Origin: Epiperipatus broadwayi
Taxonomy: Eukaryota > Onychophora > Udeonychophora > Euonychophora > Peripatidae
Length of the DNA stretch: 64,000 nt
Direction: 5' to 3'
Assembly (NCBI GenBank): GCA_028023455.1
Contig: JAQFVV010000072.1
Span: 3,800,501 to 3,864,500 of the forward strand
Position 1 is the stretch's first letter. Each line of letters starts with the position of its first letter. The position numbers were made by a program, and so were the translations under genes. Positions 1 to 10,375 of the stretch are shown here, piece after piece. The notes beneath the pieces were generated by a model, which searched no databases, had not been told where the DNA came from, and saw nothing but the letters and a program-made list of their open reading frames with translations.

Positions 1-1160
1 ATAAGAGTAAATTGTAGGAGTAAGATTGTTAACGTTTTTAACACTTTTTGACATCGTAGTCAACAGTATTTGTGATGTTTTACAAATCATACACGCAATT
101 TTAAATTGCAGAATAGAATTTGATAGATTTACGATGTTTCACATTAATTTGATCCTTTTTTTTTATTAAGAGAAATTTATTAGATGATACAAACCAATAT
201 ACAAATTTGTTATTACATGCCAATACAATATAACATAAATTGATTTATCTTGCTACATTATGTTTTCAGATGTGAATAAACAGTTTTAACGTCTCTATTT
301 CTATGTACGTAGGTGCTTCCCCAGCAGTTTAATTATGTAGACTTAGCAATCATCTTCTCTACTTGAAGTTTTTTCAAGTGGTGTTTACTAAATAATCTGG
401 AGCTATTAAATTGTCTCTTTGTTTGATTTCTTCTACAATTTTCCTCAGTTCCATTCCCTGCAGATCTACCAATTTCCTGACAGTGATTTTACATCATATG
501 TACCATAACATGAAATACATGAAAATGTAAGCCTTATTTCTGCATAAACGCCTTGTTTGAAGGATCTTTTAATGGGTATAAATTGCCCCAATTTGGTCCT
601 ATTTTAAAAATAAACAAACTATTTCATTGATTTTCTTATTTGACTTTCCTTTACACCATTCAATCAGAAAAAAAAGTTCATTGTCCTCATTATGATATTT
701 CACTTTATTATTATTATTTTCTATATTTGCAAAGTTGAAATATGTTTTTTTAGAATGTTTTTTATTTGTAATCCTATATTTCTAACAAATCAAATGTTAA
801 TGATTACAAAACTTGCCACCAGGGAGAACAATAGAAATGTTTTCCATGATTGAAGAGTTGATAATAAATATAAAACCATGGTATAATGTTTTTAAAAAAA
901 ATTGCACTTATATCATGGGGATCAAAAAAATATTCTTCTAGCTACCAATTAAAGGTAAGCTTTGTTTTTGTTTTTGTTTTTTTTTTTAAGTTTCCTTTAA
1001 TAATATAGGTTTTAACATTTCATTATCTAAATTACATCTCAAATTAATTTTAATAATAATTATGCTAAAAAAACATTTTATCACAAATGTTATTCAAATT
1101 TAAGGCCACATATATAAAAATTTAAATTTTACAAAGTTAGCTTTGATTTAGTTATATTAT
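1..1160. other. AT-rich intergenic sequence, nothing recognised
   Basis: This stretch holds long A/T runs and no ORF, repeat copy or RNA-like structure that I can tie to anything else in the window. Confidence 0.5.
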
Positions 1161-1164
1161 ACGG

Positions 1165-1466
1165 TCATAAAGAGTAATGTGATGTGATGTAGCTTCTCCT
1201 TAAACAAAGTCAAAAATCTCTCAGCAATTATGCTTGAGAAACCTGTTAGCCACTTTATTTTCCATTCCCCAGTCTAAGTTTTCCCATATTCGACTCCATG
1301 CCATTTCTACAACATAATCTTTGTCCACTCTATGGCCCTTATCTTTTCCCAAATCCAGCATAAAAACAAATAATCCACTTTCTGTATAATCACTTTTTTC
1401 ATATTTATTCTTCCATAACTTCATTATAGGTGCCTTTTCTGTTTTCAAGTATTTACATTCAATTAA
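1165..1466 (-). pseudogene. LINE 3'-end fragment (C-terminus and 3' tail)
   Basis: Read on the minus strand, this matches the last part of the large LINE at 7.7-10.4 kb. The protein reads LLIECKYLKTEK, then LWKNKYEKSDYTES and LGKDKG, followed by the same 3' untranslated segment and a short GATGTGATG-type tail. The copy is 5'-truncated. It stops exactly where the family A hammerhead repeat begins (about 1467). It is a dead remnant of retrotransposition and encodes nothing functional. Confidence 0.8.
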
Positions 1467-1795
1467 CAGTAGTGCCACCAAGTGTAAGTCTTAGTAATCA
1501 ATGGATGCAAAAAGATTTGCATATAAAATCCATATCTAGTGCCTAATCCAATATCCCCAGATTAGTTTCTGGCTTGTGACTTTCATCAATGAGAAATCTT
1601 GGATTTGAAAGTACTGCATCTGGGGATATTGGATGACAAGGCACTAAATAGGGATTTTATGCACAAACCTTTTGCATCCATTGATTATTAAATCAAGCAC
1701 TGAATAGCACTACTGTATGGAGGGTTTACTACTATTATTAACGACTTGTGTAAGCAATAGGAAATGATGATCATGTGATATTACGTAGTCATGGA
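1467..1795. mobile_element. Family A hammerhead repeat, head-to-head inverted pair
   Basis: The left arm (minus) and right arm (plus) share the family A body: the ATGGATGC / GCATCCAT block, the ATTTTATGCA block and the GGGGATATTGGAT block. The left arm carries an HHR. The right arm begins at TGGGG at 1621, the first base after the predicted HHR cleavage site, with at most about 2 bases of ambiguity at the junction. The right side appears to run on into the start of a second unit (similarity around ATCATGTGAT to about 1795). The left edge abuts the LINE fragment. Confidence 0.7.
1546..1604 (-). ncRNA. Hammerhead ribozyme motif (family A, degenerate)
   Basis: Reading the minus strand, stem I is TTCTCA pairing with TGGGGA, with a distal ATCC/GGAT pairing beyond an internal loop. 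The core is TTGATGA (first C changed to T), stem II is a GTCACAAGCC-type hairpin, then GAAAC, a short stem III and ATC before stem I. The expected cleavage is between 1560 and 1559. The C3 change would be expected to impair activity. Confidence 0.55.
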
Positions 1796-2324
1796 ATGAT
1801 TAATTTCCTTTGTAGCAAATTTTGTTAAGTAATAGCCCTCCATTGTAATCATTTCTCACCATAACTTCTCGACAAAACCAATCAATATTACAGTCCTTTA
1901 GAGTGTCTTTGAAATAATCTTTATAATGTAAATGAGTTTTGTCTATGATCCTGAAAAGAGTGCAGTTTATTAATTCACATGGAAAGAATATGATGTGGAT
2001 CCCTCTCTCCTCACAATTCCTTTCTAATAATGTATGCAAAAATATAAATACAGACTGTTTATATATTTAAACAGATATACAACTTTATTGTGCTATGACT
2101 TTCATTCGACTATATTAACATTATTCATTTGCAAATTCAATTTCTGAAGTCATTTAATAATGTCACTAAGAACTGTCAGTATATACAAAAGGTATTTGCC
2201 AATCAATATTCTCTCAACACATTAGACATTAAATAAATTGTTTGAACAAGTTATGTGTTGACATCATTTTATAAACAGTATAAACTCAAGACTATAGCTA
2301 TTGCAAAATATCACCTGTGTATAC
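1796..2324. other. AT-rich intergenic sequence, nothing recognised
   Basis: A short ORF on the minus strand (1800-2039) has no recognisable domain. I see no repeat copy here. Confidence 0.5.
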
Positions 2325-2421
2325 TTAATTAATTGAACACAGACTTTCACACGACCCACCACTCTCCACACTATCTCTTAACACTGATACACTTGAACAA
2401 ACATATGTCGAAAAAATAAAC

Positions 2422-2477
2422 AATCACCAATATATGTATTTCATGCTAAACCAGCAATCATCAGTTGGTTCAGATTA
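2422..2477 (-). ncRNA. Hammerhead ribozyme motif (family D, left arm)
   Basis: Reading the minus strand: AATC, then ACCAA-type proximal stem I, CTGATGA, the TTGCTGGTTTAGCAT hairpin (stem II TGCT/AGCA), GAAA, an AT-rich palindromic stem III, then TTGGTGATT closing stem I. All conserved core bases appear to be present. The base before the cleavage site is A rather than the usual C. Confidence 0.6.
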
Positions 2478-2525
2478 TCATCTCCACACATATATGCTAT
2501 AAGTGCTCATATGTGTGGAGATGGT

Positions 2526-2580
2526 AATCTGGACCAACTGATGATTGCTGGTTTAGCATGAAATACGTATATTGGTGATT
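2526..2580 (+). ncRNA. Hammerhead ribozyme motif (family D, right arm)
   Basis: Distal stem I is AATC/GATT and proximal stem I is ACCAA/TTGGT, with TGG as a one-sided internal loop. The core CTGATGA is at 2538-2544. Stem II is TGCT/AGCA with a GGTTT loop, and GAAA is at 2560-2563. Stem III is the palindrome ATACGTAT, and the base at the cleavage position is A2571. This is the type I layout with a minimal stem III known from animal retroelement hammerheads, where short stem III often works as a dimer. The T-T apposition at the base of stem II is non-canonical. Confidence 0.65.
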
Positions 2581-2738
2581 GTTTATCTTTTCGACATATG
2601 TGTGTTCAAGTGCATCAGTGTTATGAGATAGTGTGGAGAGTGGTGGGTCGTGTGAAAGTCTGTGCTCATATACCCTATATATTACATATATAGACACAGG
2701 TAGATAATAAGCCTGTGTGTTTCAATTAATTAATTGAA

Positions 2739-3214
2739 GCAACATCAAATCTTTATGCAGTATTTATGTCCCTTCAATTAATTACTTATGGTATCATAAA
2801 ATTATTAACATATGCATAATAGAAATATGGGAGAAAAATTTAAACATAAAATAATCATAAAATGATGGGGTTTTTTTTTCAAGGTTTAAAAACAATTCAA
2901 GTATATTTAATTAAAGCTATCTAATTTTAGATCATGTATTACAGCAATAAAAAAGCAAAAATCACTTTAAATCTTGAAATAAATATATATATAAATAATA
3001 ATTAAAAAATGCATTACCTTATTGATCCAAAGAAAATGTAGAAATCACATGGAAAAAAAAGAGAAAAAAAAATTGCATAAGTTTCTCATTTATATATATA
3101 AATAGCAAACAAATTAAACATTTTTTTTCTAGATACGTGCATACAAAACGTTCACAAAACTACTCATTTTCTCTCTCTCTATATATATATATCAGCAGTT
3201 AATATTACACATCG
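2739..3214. other. AT-rich spacer with simple repeats
   Basis: The stretch contains short (TA)n and a CT-rich run near 3170, but nothing else I can identify. Confidence 0.5.
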
Positions 3215-3402
3215 AGATTAATACTCCAACACTGGTTTATTAAGTAAATGAAATACTCTCAATCCAAAGCACAACATAAAGAAAATCTCTACAAAGGTAT
3301 TGAGGTAGAAGAATAACGACGAATTGATATTTTCTTTCAAAAGATTTGCTTTGGATTGAGTTTTTCATTTACTTAATAAACCAGTATTGGAGTATTAATC
3401 TT
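3215..3402. repeat. Foldback (inverted repeat) element
   Basis: The arms at 3215-3270 and 3347-3402 are near-perfect inverted copies (for example AGATTAATACTCCAA against TTGGAGTATTAATCT). They enclose a spacer of about 76 bp. No coding capacity and no clear target duplication. It is probably a miniature foldback or MITE-type repeat of unknown family. Confidence 0.65.
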
Positions 3403-3414
3403 GGATATATATAT

Positions 3415-5556
3415 TGTAACGATCCGGGGAATGCACTTAACGTAATCTGCACTGCGGGGCGCCATCTAGGCATTTGAACCTAGAAAAATTTATAAAGTAG
3501 GCAGATACGTTTGATTCCGGTGATGTCACTAGCTCAGTGGAATAGCAGAGATTTAATAAGATAATCTAAGAGTATATATAAAAAAAAAGAATAAAATAAG
3601 CCACTGCCAGTAATTAACATACAAAAATTTATTTATACACATATATATATAAGATTTAAAATTGTCTTAGTATCAGTTTACATTTTAACATTTAACATTA
3701 TTTTTAACTTTACTTTAATTTACATTTAATTACTATTATATTATAATTTTACATTTTAATTAAGTTCGCACATATAAATTTATGAAAGCTTGTTTATAAT
3801 GTTGAATATAGATCGGTTACATAGATTTCACGGTCAAAAACATTTCAAAAGAAACATAAACGATCAAAATACAAAATTATTGATTACTGACAATTGCGGA
3901 GGGAAATTTATATGTAACCCAATAGTATTCACCATAAGATACTTGCATTGTCACCAATAACTTAAAAGACATCCGAATAAATACATTTTAGATACTCACC
4001 GTAAGGTATCATTATTTATCGAATGTCTATATATTTTGATCAAATATGAAAACCCAAAACATACTTAACCGATAACCAATCCATGCAAGCATCTATAAAC
4101 AACTTAAATTTAATGCATTTTTATTTAGGGTCAAGTATGAATAGACCACATAGATTTGCTTTTGAAAATAAGCATTCTATCCCTATTTAACCTTAGGTTA
4201 AAATTCGTAGTCAAACCGGCATCAATTCATATGATATATCGATGTATTCAATGTAATAAAATACGGCAGCACAAAAAGTTAAGAGAAGAAATTGCTTCTC
4301 ATGAGATAGGAATATTACATCTATCTGCAAAGAAGAGCAATAAAACAAAAAACTCCATAGAAAGGAACTGCGGTATCCGACTTATAATTCCTTCCATAGG
4401 CAAACGGAAATGTGCGGCGTATGAAGCGATTCTGCCCGTAGCGAATCAATATTACATCTACTAATCACACCAATATATCCAATCCATTGACCCAATTTAA
4501 CCACAAAACAAATAACCTAAGATTACCCTCCCCTAATATAACTTTACAAATCTATACAGCCATTCACGCCCGACTTAAGTTTAACATTGATATATTTTAA
4601 TTCATCGGAAAACAGAAATCATAAATAGACTTAAAGAACAAAGTTAAATAAATGGAAATGATTTTAAATAAATAAATAACAAATACATCAAATAACATTA
4701 TTAATGAAGAATTTAGTTTGGTCAGATAGGATTCTATTGCATTATTTACTAAAAAGTTTTAAAATTTAGAGTTCTTATTGTTTCAAGTGAATATAAAGTT
4801 CTTACGATTTTTAAAACGTCCAACTTTATCCGTTGCTTGCCATGAACGTAAATTCCCACGCCGTCCTAAAGAGGTTAATATTCTGAAGGCCGATTTATTT
4901 ATCCATCTGGAGATTTTTGCTTTAACTAGTCCTCAATGTAGAAAATGATAGTTCATTTCTCCTTTCTTTAACAGCTGACAGAATTGACAGACGCACTGTC
5001 AATTCCATCACCTCCAACTCCGTACTACTACATATAGTCACATCGTAATAATCAATAATCAATCACTAATTAATAATTTCCAAATTTTCCTTTTATACGT
5101 ATTCGAAGGATTGACTTGGCATTATGTCATCGATGTGATGATCCTTTCGCTGAGGTCCGATTTCCTGATGGATTTCTTTCATTGGCTATTTGTTTCTATT
5201 GTTTTCCTATCTGACCGATGTTTTTACATTTAAATGCCCAAGGCTGGTTTACATTAACTAATTAACAATCATTTCCATTTCTGATTAATTAACCTGTTTT
5301 CCAAATCAAATATATATTTTTATCTCTAAATCTTTTTAAGTTTTTGTTTTTAAAATACCTTTTCTATTTTTAATACAGTTTTATTTTAATAATTTTTTTT
5401 TTATCTGTGCGATTTAATATATACGAGTTTAAGATGATATTTAATTTCAATTTTTAATTCTAAAAGAAAATTTTTAAATGCGAACTTTTTAATTTACTTT
5501 CATGTTTAATAAATAAAAAAACAACAACAATGTAACGACCGTCTGTGCTCGTTACA
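3415..5556. mobile_element. Putative TG...CA element (long solo LTR or non-autonomous element)
   Basis: The segment starts TGTAACGATCCGGGG and ends TCGTTACA, giving an 8-bp terminal inverted repeat TGTAACGA/TCGTTACA. A TG start and CA end are typical of LTR retrotransposon LTRs. It sits inside (AT)n sequence, so the short target duplication (ATAT-like) cannot be judged. A second TGTAACGACC lies at 5531, inside the right end. No gag-pol-like ORF is visible. The 102-aa ORF at 4156-4464 has no recognisable domain and is probably chance. At about 2.1 kb it would be a long solo LTR, so a non-autonomous element is equally possible. Confidence 0.4.
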
Positions 5557-5570
5557 ATATATATATAAAC

Positions 5571-5648
5571 CATTAAACAATTACAAATATCCAGTAAAGC
5601 CCTCTGTTTAATAGTCTATATCTCAATAATAGCGAACTCCAAAATGAT
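5571..5648. repeat. Dispersed repeat R1, copy 1
   Basis: This shares a segment with 6975-7046, including ATTACAAATATCCAGTAA and TCTATATCTCAATAATAGC. Family unknown. Confidence 0.55.
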
Positions 5649-5788
5649 ACCACTTTGGAGTTGTATGCTAAAGAATGTTAAATATTGAAATACAAACTAA
5701 CAGAAACACAGTGCATGAAATTTTAAATAAGCAAATGATCTTAAATTTTGCTAATAAACTAACAAGTTTACAAACTGTTTTAAAGACA

Positions 5789-5864
5789 AACTAAACATTA
5801 GATTTTAATCTTTATATAATATATATATATATATAAACTAAACATTAGATTTTAATCTTTATAT
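5789..5864. repeat. Short direct repeat around (TA)n
   Basis: A word of about 29 bp beginning AAACTAAACATTAG occurs twice on either side of a (TA)n run. It is probably replication slippage. Confidence 0.5.
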
Positions 5865-6320
5865 ATATATGGGGGTAATCAGACTTTAGAAATCTATGTT
5901 TAAGAATGAAACTGAATGATTTAGGGGCATCTACAAAAATAAGTAAAAATTAGCAACCAAATAAGTGCTATACATTTGTAATATTAAAGAAAGTGCCACA
6001 AAAAAGAGTATGCAACTAGACTATTCTTAAATAGTATCACAACTTCAATAAACAGTTTGGTTCTGAAGTACAAATATATGATGCAGAATATTTGAAATTG
6101 AAGGAAACGATTTAAAAAAGAATTAACAGTTACAGAAATGTTTGGTGGCAAAGATCTGTAGGAAAGTTAATGAGAGAATTGGTAAATAATCATTTGGGAA
6201 ATAATGAATATTGATAACACTATATAAACAAAATCAGGACAAGACAATGCATAAAAAAAGAACTGGCAAAAAGAAAGTAAAATATTACTAGCCTTATAAT
6301 TAAAAAAAAAAGTCCCGAAT

Positions 6321-6420
6321 ACGACTTTATTGTTCAGGAGTTCATAAGAAGTTTGAGTGCCAAAAACAATCCTGGGACTTGCAGATTCCAAGTTGAATGC
6401 TTTACCAACTATACCAAACA
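6321..6420 (-). repeat. tRNA-derived SINE (family S1)
   Basis: Read on the minus strand, it starts with a box A-like TATAGTTGGTAAAGCA, followed by AAGTCCCAGGAT at the box B position, and then the family tail ending CTTCTTATGAACTCC. About ten copies of varied quality lie in the window, all in the same orientation. It is a transcribed-type non-coding retroposon, not a gene. Confidence 0.6.
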
Positions 6421-6445
6421 ATGCAGGATTTTTTTTTTAAAAAAA

Positions 6446-6550
6446 GGCTTATAGCATTTGCTTGGGAGGTCATAAAAAGTTTGCATACCAGAATCAATCC
6501 TGGGACTTCCCAATTCCAAGTTGGATATTCTACAAAATGTGTCAAACTGC
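6446..6550 (-). repeat. tRNA-derived SINE (family S1)
   Basis: A second copy placed directly after the previous one, with the same tail (ATGACCTCCCAAGC on the minus strand) and the internal AAGTCCCAGGATTG. It is degenerate at its 5' end. Confidence 0.55.
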
Positions 6551-6974
6551 ACAGGGCCCTAGCCTTATTGTTATAACCAATAATACCTGAACTCCCATAG
6601 CCGAATAATTAGAATCAGCAGATTGTCCACAAATTCAAACAGAGCCTCTCTCTCTCTCTCTTTTTTAGTAACAACACAATGTAAATTACAAGCCTAAAAT
6701 GTTATGTGGCAATTGGAAGTCATAATATAGCATTACAAGTCAATAAAATGAAGAAAAAGATTACTTTTTAAAAAGAACAAAATATATAGCAATGCATTAT
6801 TATAGAAATCAAACTTTGTCCATCATTTCAGATAAGACTGATGCCATTTAGTATCCACAAAAATGATTTAATTAAACAGCTGTTAATCTTTTGACTACTA
6901 TATATATATATATAATATACAAATCAATATATATATATATATCAAAATACATATATATATAAAATATACAAATC

Positions 6975-7046
6975 ATTATACAATTACAAATATCCAGTAA
7001 TGCCCTTTGTTTAAAGATCTATATCTCAATAATAGCAAACCTTAAT
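6975..7046. repeat. Dispersed repeat R1, copy 2
   Basis: Matches 5571-5648 in the blocks named there, in the same orientation. Confidence 0.55.
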
Positions 7047-7299
7047 ATATATATATATTAAGGACATTCAATTGTGGAATTGCATAATTTGCAGTAAAAA
7101 ATTAAGAATACAAAAATATTGGATAGGGAGGAAAGGTATAATGAAGAATATGCTCACATGACAATAGCGAATAACCCCATAATTTAATATAATGTGACAT
7201 TACATAATGTATGGAAACCACTAATCAACTCTGCTTTTAGCAAAAAGTGAGAAAATCGGGACAAATCTAATAGATAAGTAGATGAAATTTCTACTGACT

Positions 7300-7495
7300 G
7301 TTGTTGCCTTTGGCAGGATGCTCAGTTGGTTAGAGCATTACCTTAAAATTCAATATTCAGGAATCTAAGGGCCCAGGTCTGATTCCCTTGCTAGTACTGT
7401 CACTAGTCAGGCCAGCAACACCTGAAAAAGAGAGGAGACTAATACCTCTCAAAACGTTGTGCATAAAGTAACTTGTATGCTATTACTAACAGTTG
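7300..7495 (+). repeat. tRNA-derived SINE with hammerhead-like tail (family S4)
   Basis: A box A-like GCTCAGTTGGTTAGAGCA lies near 7320 and a box B-like CCAGGTCTGATTCCC near 7372. The tail holds CAACACCTGA, a GAGAGG...CCTCTC hairpin and AAAACGTTGTG. The tail resembles a decayed hammerhead: CTGA, then a stem II of GAGAGG/CCTCTC, then AAAAC in place of GAAAC, with CAC/GTG as a short stem I. Only one copy is seen here, so family membership is inferred from structure alone. Confidence 0.5.
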
Positions 7496-7788
7496 AATGT
7501 ACTTTGAAAAATTAAATAATGTTAATGTTTAATAAAAGATTCAATACTTTATTAGATGATGGAAATGGTCCAATATATAAGTACAACTGAAATACTATCA
7601 TCACGAAACTTCAGGAGAACACTATATGCAACTATATCTTTAGTAATATCAAAAGATAAATGCCAATTTGTTCTATGTAATGTGATGTGATGTATTATGG
7701 CTTCTCCTTAAACGAAGTCAAGAATATCTCAGCAATTATGCCCAGATAAACCTGTTAGCCACTTTATTTTACATTCCCCACTCTAAAT

Positions 7789-8319
7789 TTACCCATAATC
7801 TGCTCTATCCCATTTCCACAACATAATCTTTGTCAACTCTATAACCTTTATATCTAAATCCCCCTTATCTTTTCCCAAACCCAGCATAAAAACCAATAAT
7901 TCACTTTCTGTATAATCACTCTTTTCATATTTATTTTTCCACAACTTTATTATATGTACCCTTTCTGTTTTCAAACATTTACATTCAATTAACAAATGCT
8001 TAATATTTTCTATTCCTTCCTTATATAATTTACAAAATAAATCACCCATATTTTTCCATTTACATGTATATTCTTTTGTAGCTAAAGATCCCGTTCGAGC
8101 CTTAACCAATAAACTAATTTCCTTACTATTATCATATATTAACTCACACCTAATATTCTGTTTATTTCTATATATATTTAAACTCTTTTTACTCTCCATA
8201 CTATTTCTCCATCTCTCTAACTCCCTATTATTTATTAATAAATTTATTCTTTTATCCCATTCCTTACTACTATAACACTCAACAATCCTCTTAACACAAT
8301 CATCCCATCTTTTATACAA
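7789..8319 (-). pseudogene. LINE C-terminal domain with zinc-knuckle-like motif
   Basis: The 176-aa piece has YTCKWKN, FCKLYKEG and IKHLLIEC: a C...C...H...C arrangement like the nucleic-acid-binding knuckle at the end of many LINE proteins. It is in the same frame as the preceding piece but separated by a stop. Confidence 0.8.
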
Positions 8320-8334
8320 ATATACTGATATAAA

Positions 8335-8604
8335 TTATTTATCCAAATTTTTTGCATACCACATTACCTTTCTCACCCATCTTGTTACCTGCCCTTTACT
8401 CATAACCCAATTAAATACTATTTTAGCTATTCTTTTATTATCCATAAACTGCAATCTACCAAACATTTTCATTTTACTTTTTGCATCTCTCATATGAAAA
8501 CTTGACCATCCCATTTGTCCTTGAATTGCCTCCCTTGCTGTCCATACTTCTGCATCCAATGCATGTCTTCCTACTTCCCTTTGAGCTTTTTCTAAGTAAT
8601 TCAA
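8335..8604 (-). pseudogene. LINE C-terminal region with GQMGWSSF block
   Basis: The 89-aa piece begins LEKAQREVGRHAL and has IQGQMGWSSF at residues 27-36, then RLQFMDNKRIAKIVFNWV. I recognise this as a conserved post-RT region of a LINE lineage. Its biochemical role is unknown to me. Confidence 0.75.
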
Positions 8605-8966
8605 TATCTTTTTACTAATATCTTTTTACTAACATATAATGCATCATTACTGTATGTTAACCCTGCTACTACAACTCCTTTCCATATAATTCTAGCTACA
8701 GCATATTTATTGTATGAAAACACTGTTAATTTCCTTATCAATCCCTTTCTTTTCTTTGCTTCATTTATCAATTTTTTCTCCCATTCATCCAAATAATTTT
8801 TCTGATTACTTAAAATAATTCCCAAATAACTATATTTATTCACCACACTTAACTTAATATCTCCAAATAAAAATTCTACATCTTTTCTTTCCCCAGTATT
8901 AACCATCATTATATTTGTATTTTTCTTCACTAAATTTAATCCCCATCTCTTTACCCACTCTTGCAC
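8601..8966 (-). pseudogene. LINE RT thumb and post-RT region
   Basis: The 121-aa piece contains WGLNLVKKNT (the RT segment after the catalytic block), YSYLGIILS, and a conserved IWKGVVVAGLTYSNDAL segment. It overlaps the palm piece in another frame by about 68 bases. Confidence 0.8.
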
Positions 8967-9390
8967 ATGTCCTCAACATACCTTCCGTATCTTCTCTTTT
9001 TTCTGCACACAAAAAAATATCATCCACAAAAAAAAGACCTGACAAAATATATATTCCCTTACTACCTATTAACGGTATCTCTATCCCTCTTTCTAATCTT
9101 TCTATTGCTCTTTCCATTTCACTCAAATACAACACAAACAAAATAGGTGACATAGGGCATCCTTGACTTAGTCCCACACCATTTTTAACTTTAATTGATT
9201 CTATATTCCCTAATTGATATATATAATAATTATTTTCATATAATTTCTTAATAATATCTATTAAAGCTTCATCCATTTCCAAATTTGCTAAACTTATCCA
9301 TAATCTATTTCTATTTACTCTATCATATGCCTTCTCTATATCTATAAAACACATATATAACTGTTTACCTGTATACCTACTCATATCCAT
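8899..9390 (-). pseudogene. LINE reverse transcriptase, catalytic palm
   Basis: FIDIEKAYD at residues 15-23 holds the first catalytic aspartate. GLSQGCPMSP at 73-82 is the conserved QG block. FVDD at 121-124 replaces the usual YADD and retains both aspartates. The palm is nearly complete, but the frame shifts at both ends, so the whole protein cannot be made. Confidence 0.9.
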
Positions 9391-9838
9391 AAGTTGTGTA
9401 ACTACAAATAAAACTATCTCCTATATGCCTATCTAATCTAAAACCTCCTTGCATTTCCCCCACTACATTATTCCCTTCTATCCATTTTACAACTTTACTC
9501 GCCACCATATATGAGAAAACTTTATATAAAACTGATGTTACCGCTATCGGTCTATAATTATTCAACTTTCTATGATCCTTACCCTTTCCTTTAAATAATA
9601 ACCTTACTCTTGTATTACTCCAACTACTTGGGAAAACTCTATTCTGTGCCATTTTATTAAAACAGGATAATAACTTTACTTTTGCCCTATATCCTAAATT
9701 CATTACCATCTCTGCTGCCCATCCATCTAAACCTCTTACCTTCCCACTTTTCAATTTCTTCTCTACCTCATTTAGTTCATTTTCTGAAAACCTAATATTC
9801 CCATTACTATATTCTTTCATATTTTCTAACACTATCAT
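9377..9838 (-). pseudogene. LINE reverse transcriptase, N-terminal blocks
   Basis: The piece has GKVRGLDGW near residues 32-40, NYRPIAVTSVLYK at 94-106 and MQGGFR at 129-134. These correspond to early RT blocks (the GPDG, NYRPI and QxGFR regions). The RT would copy the element RNA at a nicked target site in the nucleus. The frame is lost after about residue 150 and continues in the 8899-9390 piece. Confidence 0.88.
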
Positions 9839-10361
9839 TCACATCTAACATCTTTTCTATATTCATTACATAACTATTTAAGATTCTCTCTAAATCTTCT
9901 CTAGAGCTACACTCTGTTCCCTCATCATCTAGTAATATTAACTCTCTCTCCCCTACATTTCTCCTTTTAATATAATTCCAAAATTTTTTACTCCCATCTC
10001 TTCCACTTTTATTAATATTCTCCAACAATTTACTATTCAATTTCATTCTCTCTCTATAAATATCTATTTTAGCCAACTTCTTCTTTTCTAAGTAGTTTTC
10101 CCATTTAGCATTAATATCTTTTTCACTTTCCTTATTCTTAATAGCACACTTATATTCTCTACATGCTTCTTTCCTTTCTTTTACACTTTTACTAATTCTC
10201 ATTTTTATATTACTTTTATTCTTCTGAATATTCTCACCTAAAACCCTATTTGCCACTTTTTCTACTTCTTTACACCAGTCCTTATACTCATCCCCAACCC
10301 ACTCTTCCATTATTTCTTCAACTTGTATTTTATACTCTTCCAACTTATTCTTATCATTCAC
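9807..10361 (-). pseudogene. LINE ORF2 fragment: linker between endonuclease and RT
   Basis: This 184-residue piece is highly charged and lysine-rich. It has KKFWNYIKRR at residues 125-134, a hallmark seen just before the RT domain in many LINEs. The N-terminal ATG is arbitrary because the protein originally continued upstream. It overlaps the next piece (9377-9838) in another frame by about 30 bases, showing a frameshift. Confidence 0.8.
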
Positions 10362-10375
10362 TCACCATCCACATC

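Larger units (their letters stand above)
2325..2738. mobile_element. Family D hammerhead foldback element with 13-bp target-site duplication
   Basis: The 13-base word TTAATTAATTGAA occurs at 2325-2337 and again at 2726-2738. The element between them (2338-2725) is two head-to-head arms meeting near 2497-2503. Each arm contains an HHR (minus 2422-2477, plus 2526-2580). The arms also share the GTGGAGAGTGGTGGGTC block and the GAAAGTCTGTG block. The right end, from about 2665 to 2725, is present on one side only. The direct duplication indicates integration of a reverse-transcribed or transposed copy rather than local rearrangement. Confidence 0.8.
7676..10375 (-). mobile_element. Non-LTR retrotransposon (LINE), 5'-truncated and frameshifted
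   Basis: A minus-strand element of about 2.7 kb running from a linker domain at about 10.36 kb, through reverse transcriptase, to a 3' untranslated end with a GATGTGATG-type tail near 7680. The reading frame is broken by at least four frameshifts and a stop between ORF pieces, so it is a relic. The endonuclease domain expected upstream of the linker is missing. Sister 3' ends lie at 1165-1466 and 42388-42575 and share the tail, which supports target-primed insertion of a multi-copy family. The block GQMGWSSF downstream of RT resembles a LINE lineage I associate with ticks and some other invertebrates; the clade is not assigned with confidence. Confidence 0.9.

Noticed and set aside
1467-1742. 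Six-base ATTAAC duplication around the family A pair
   Set aside because: Too short, and the right arm appears to run past it into another unit.
4156-4464. 102-aa plus-strand ORF inside the TG...CA element
   Set aside because: No gag, protease, integrase or transposase motif; probably chance.
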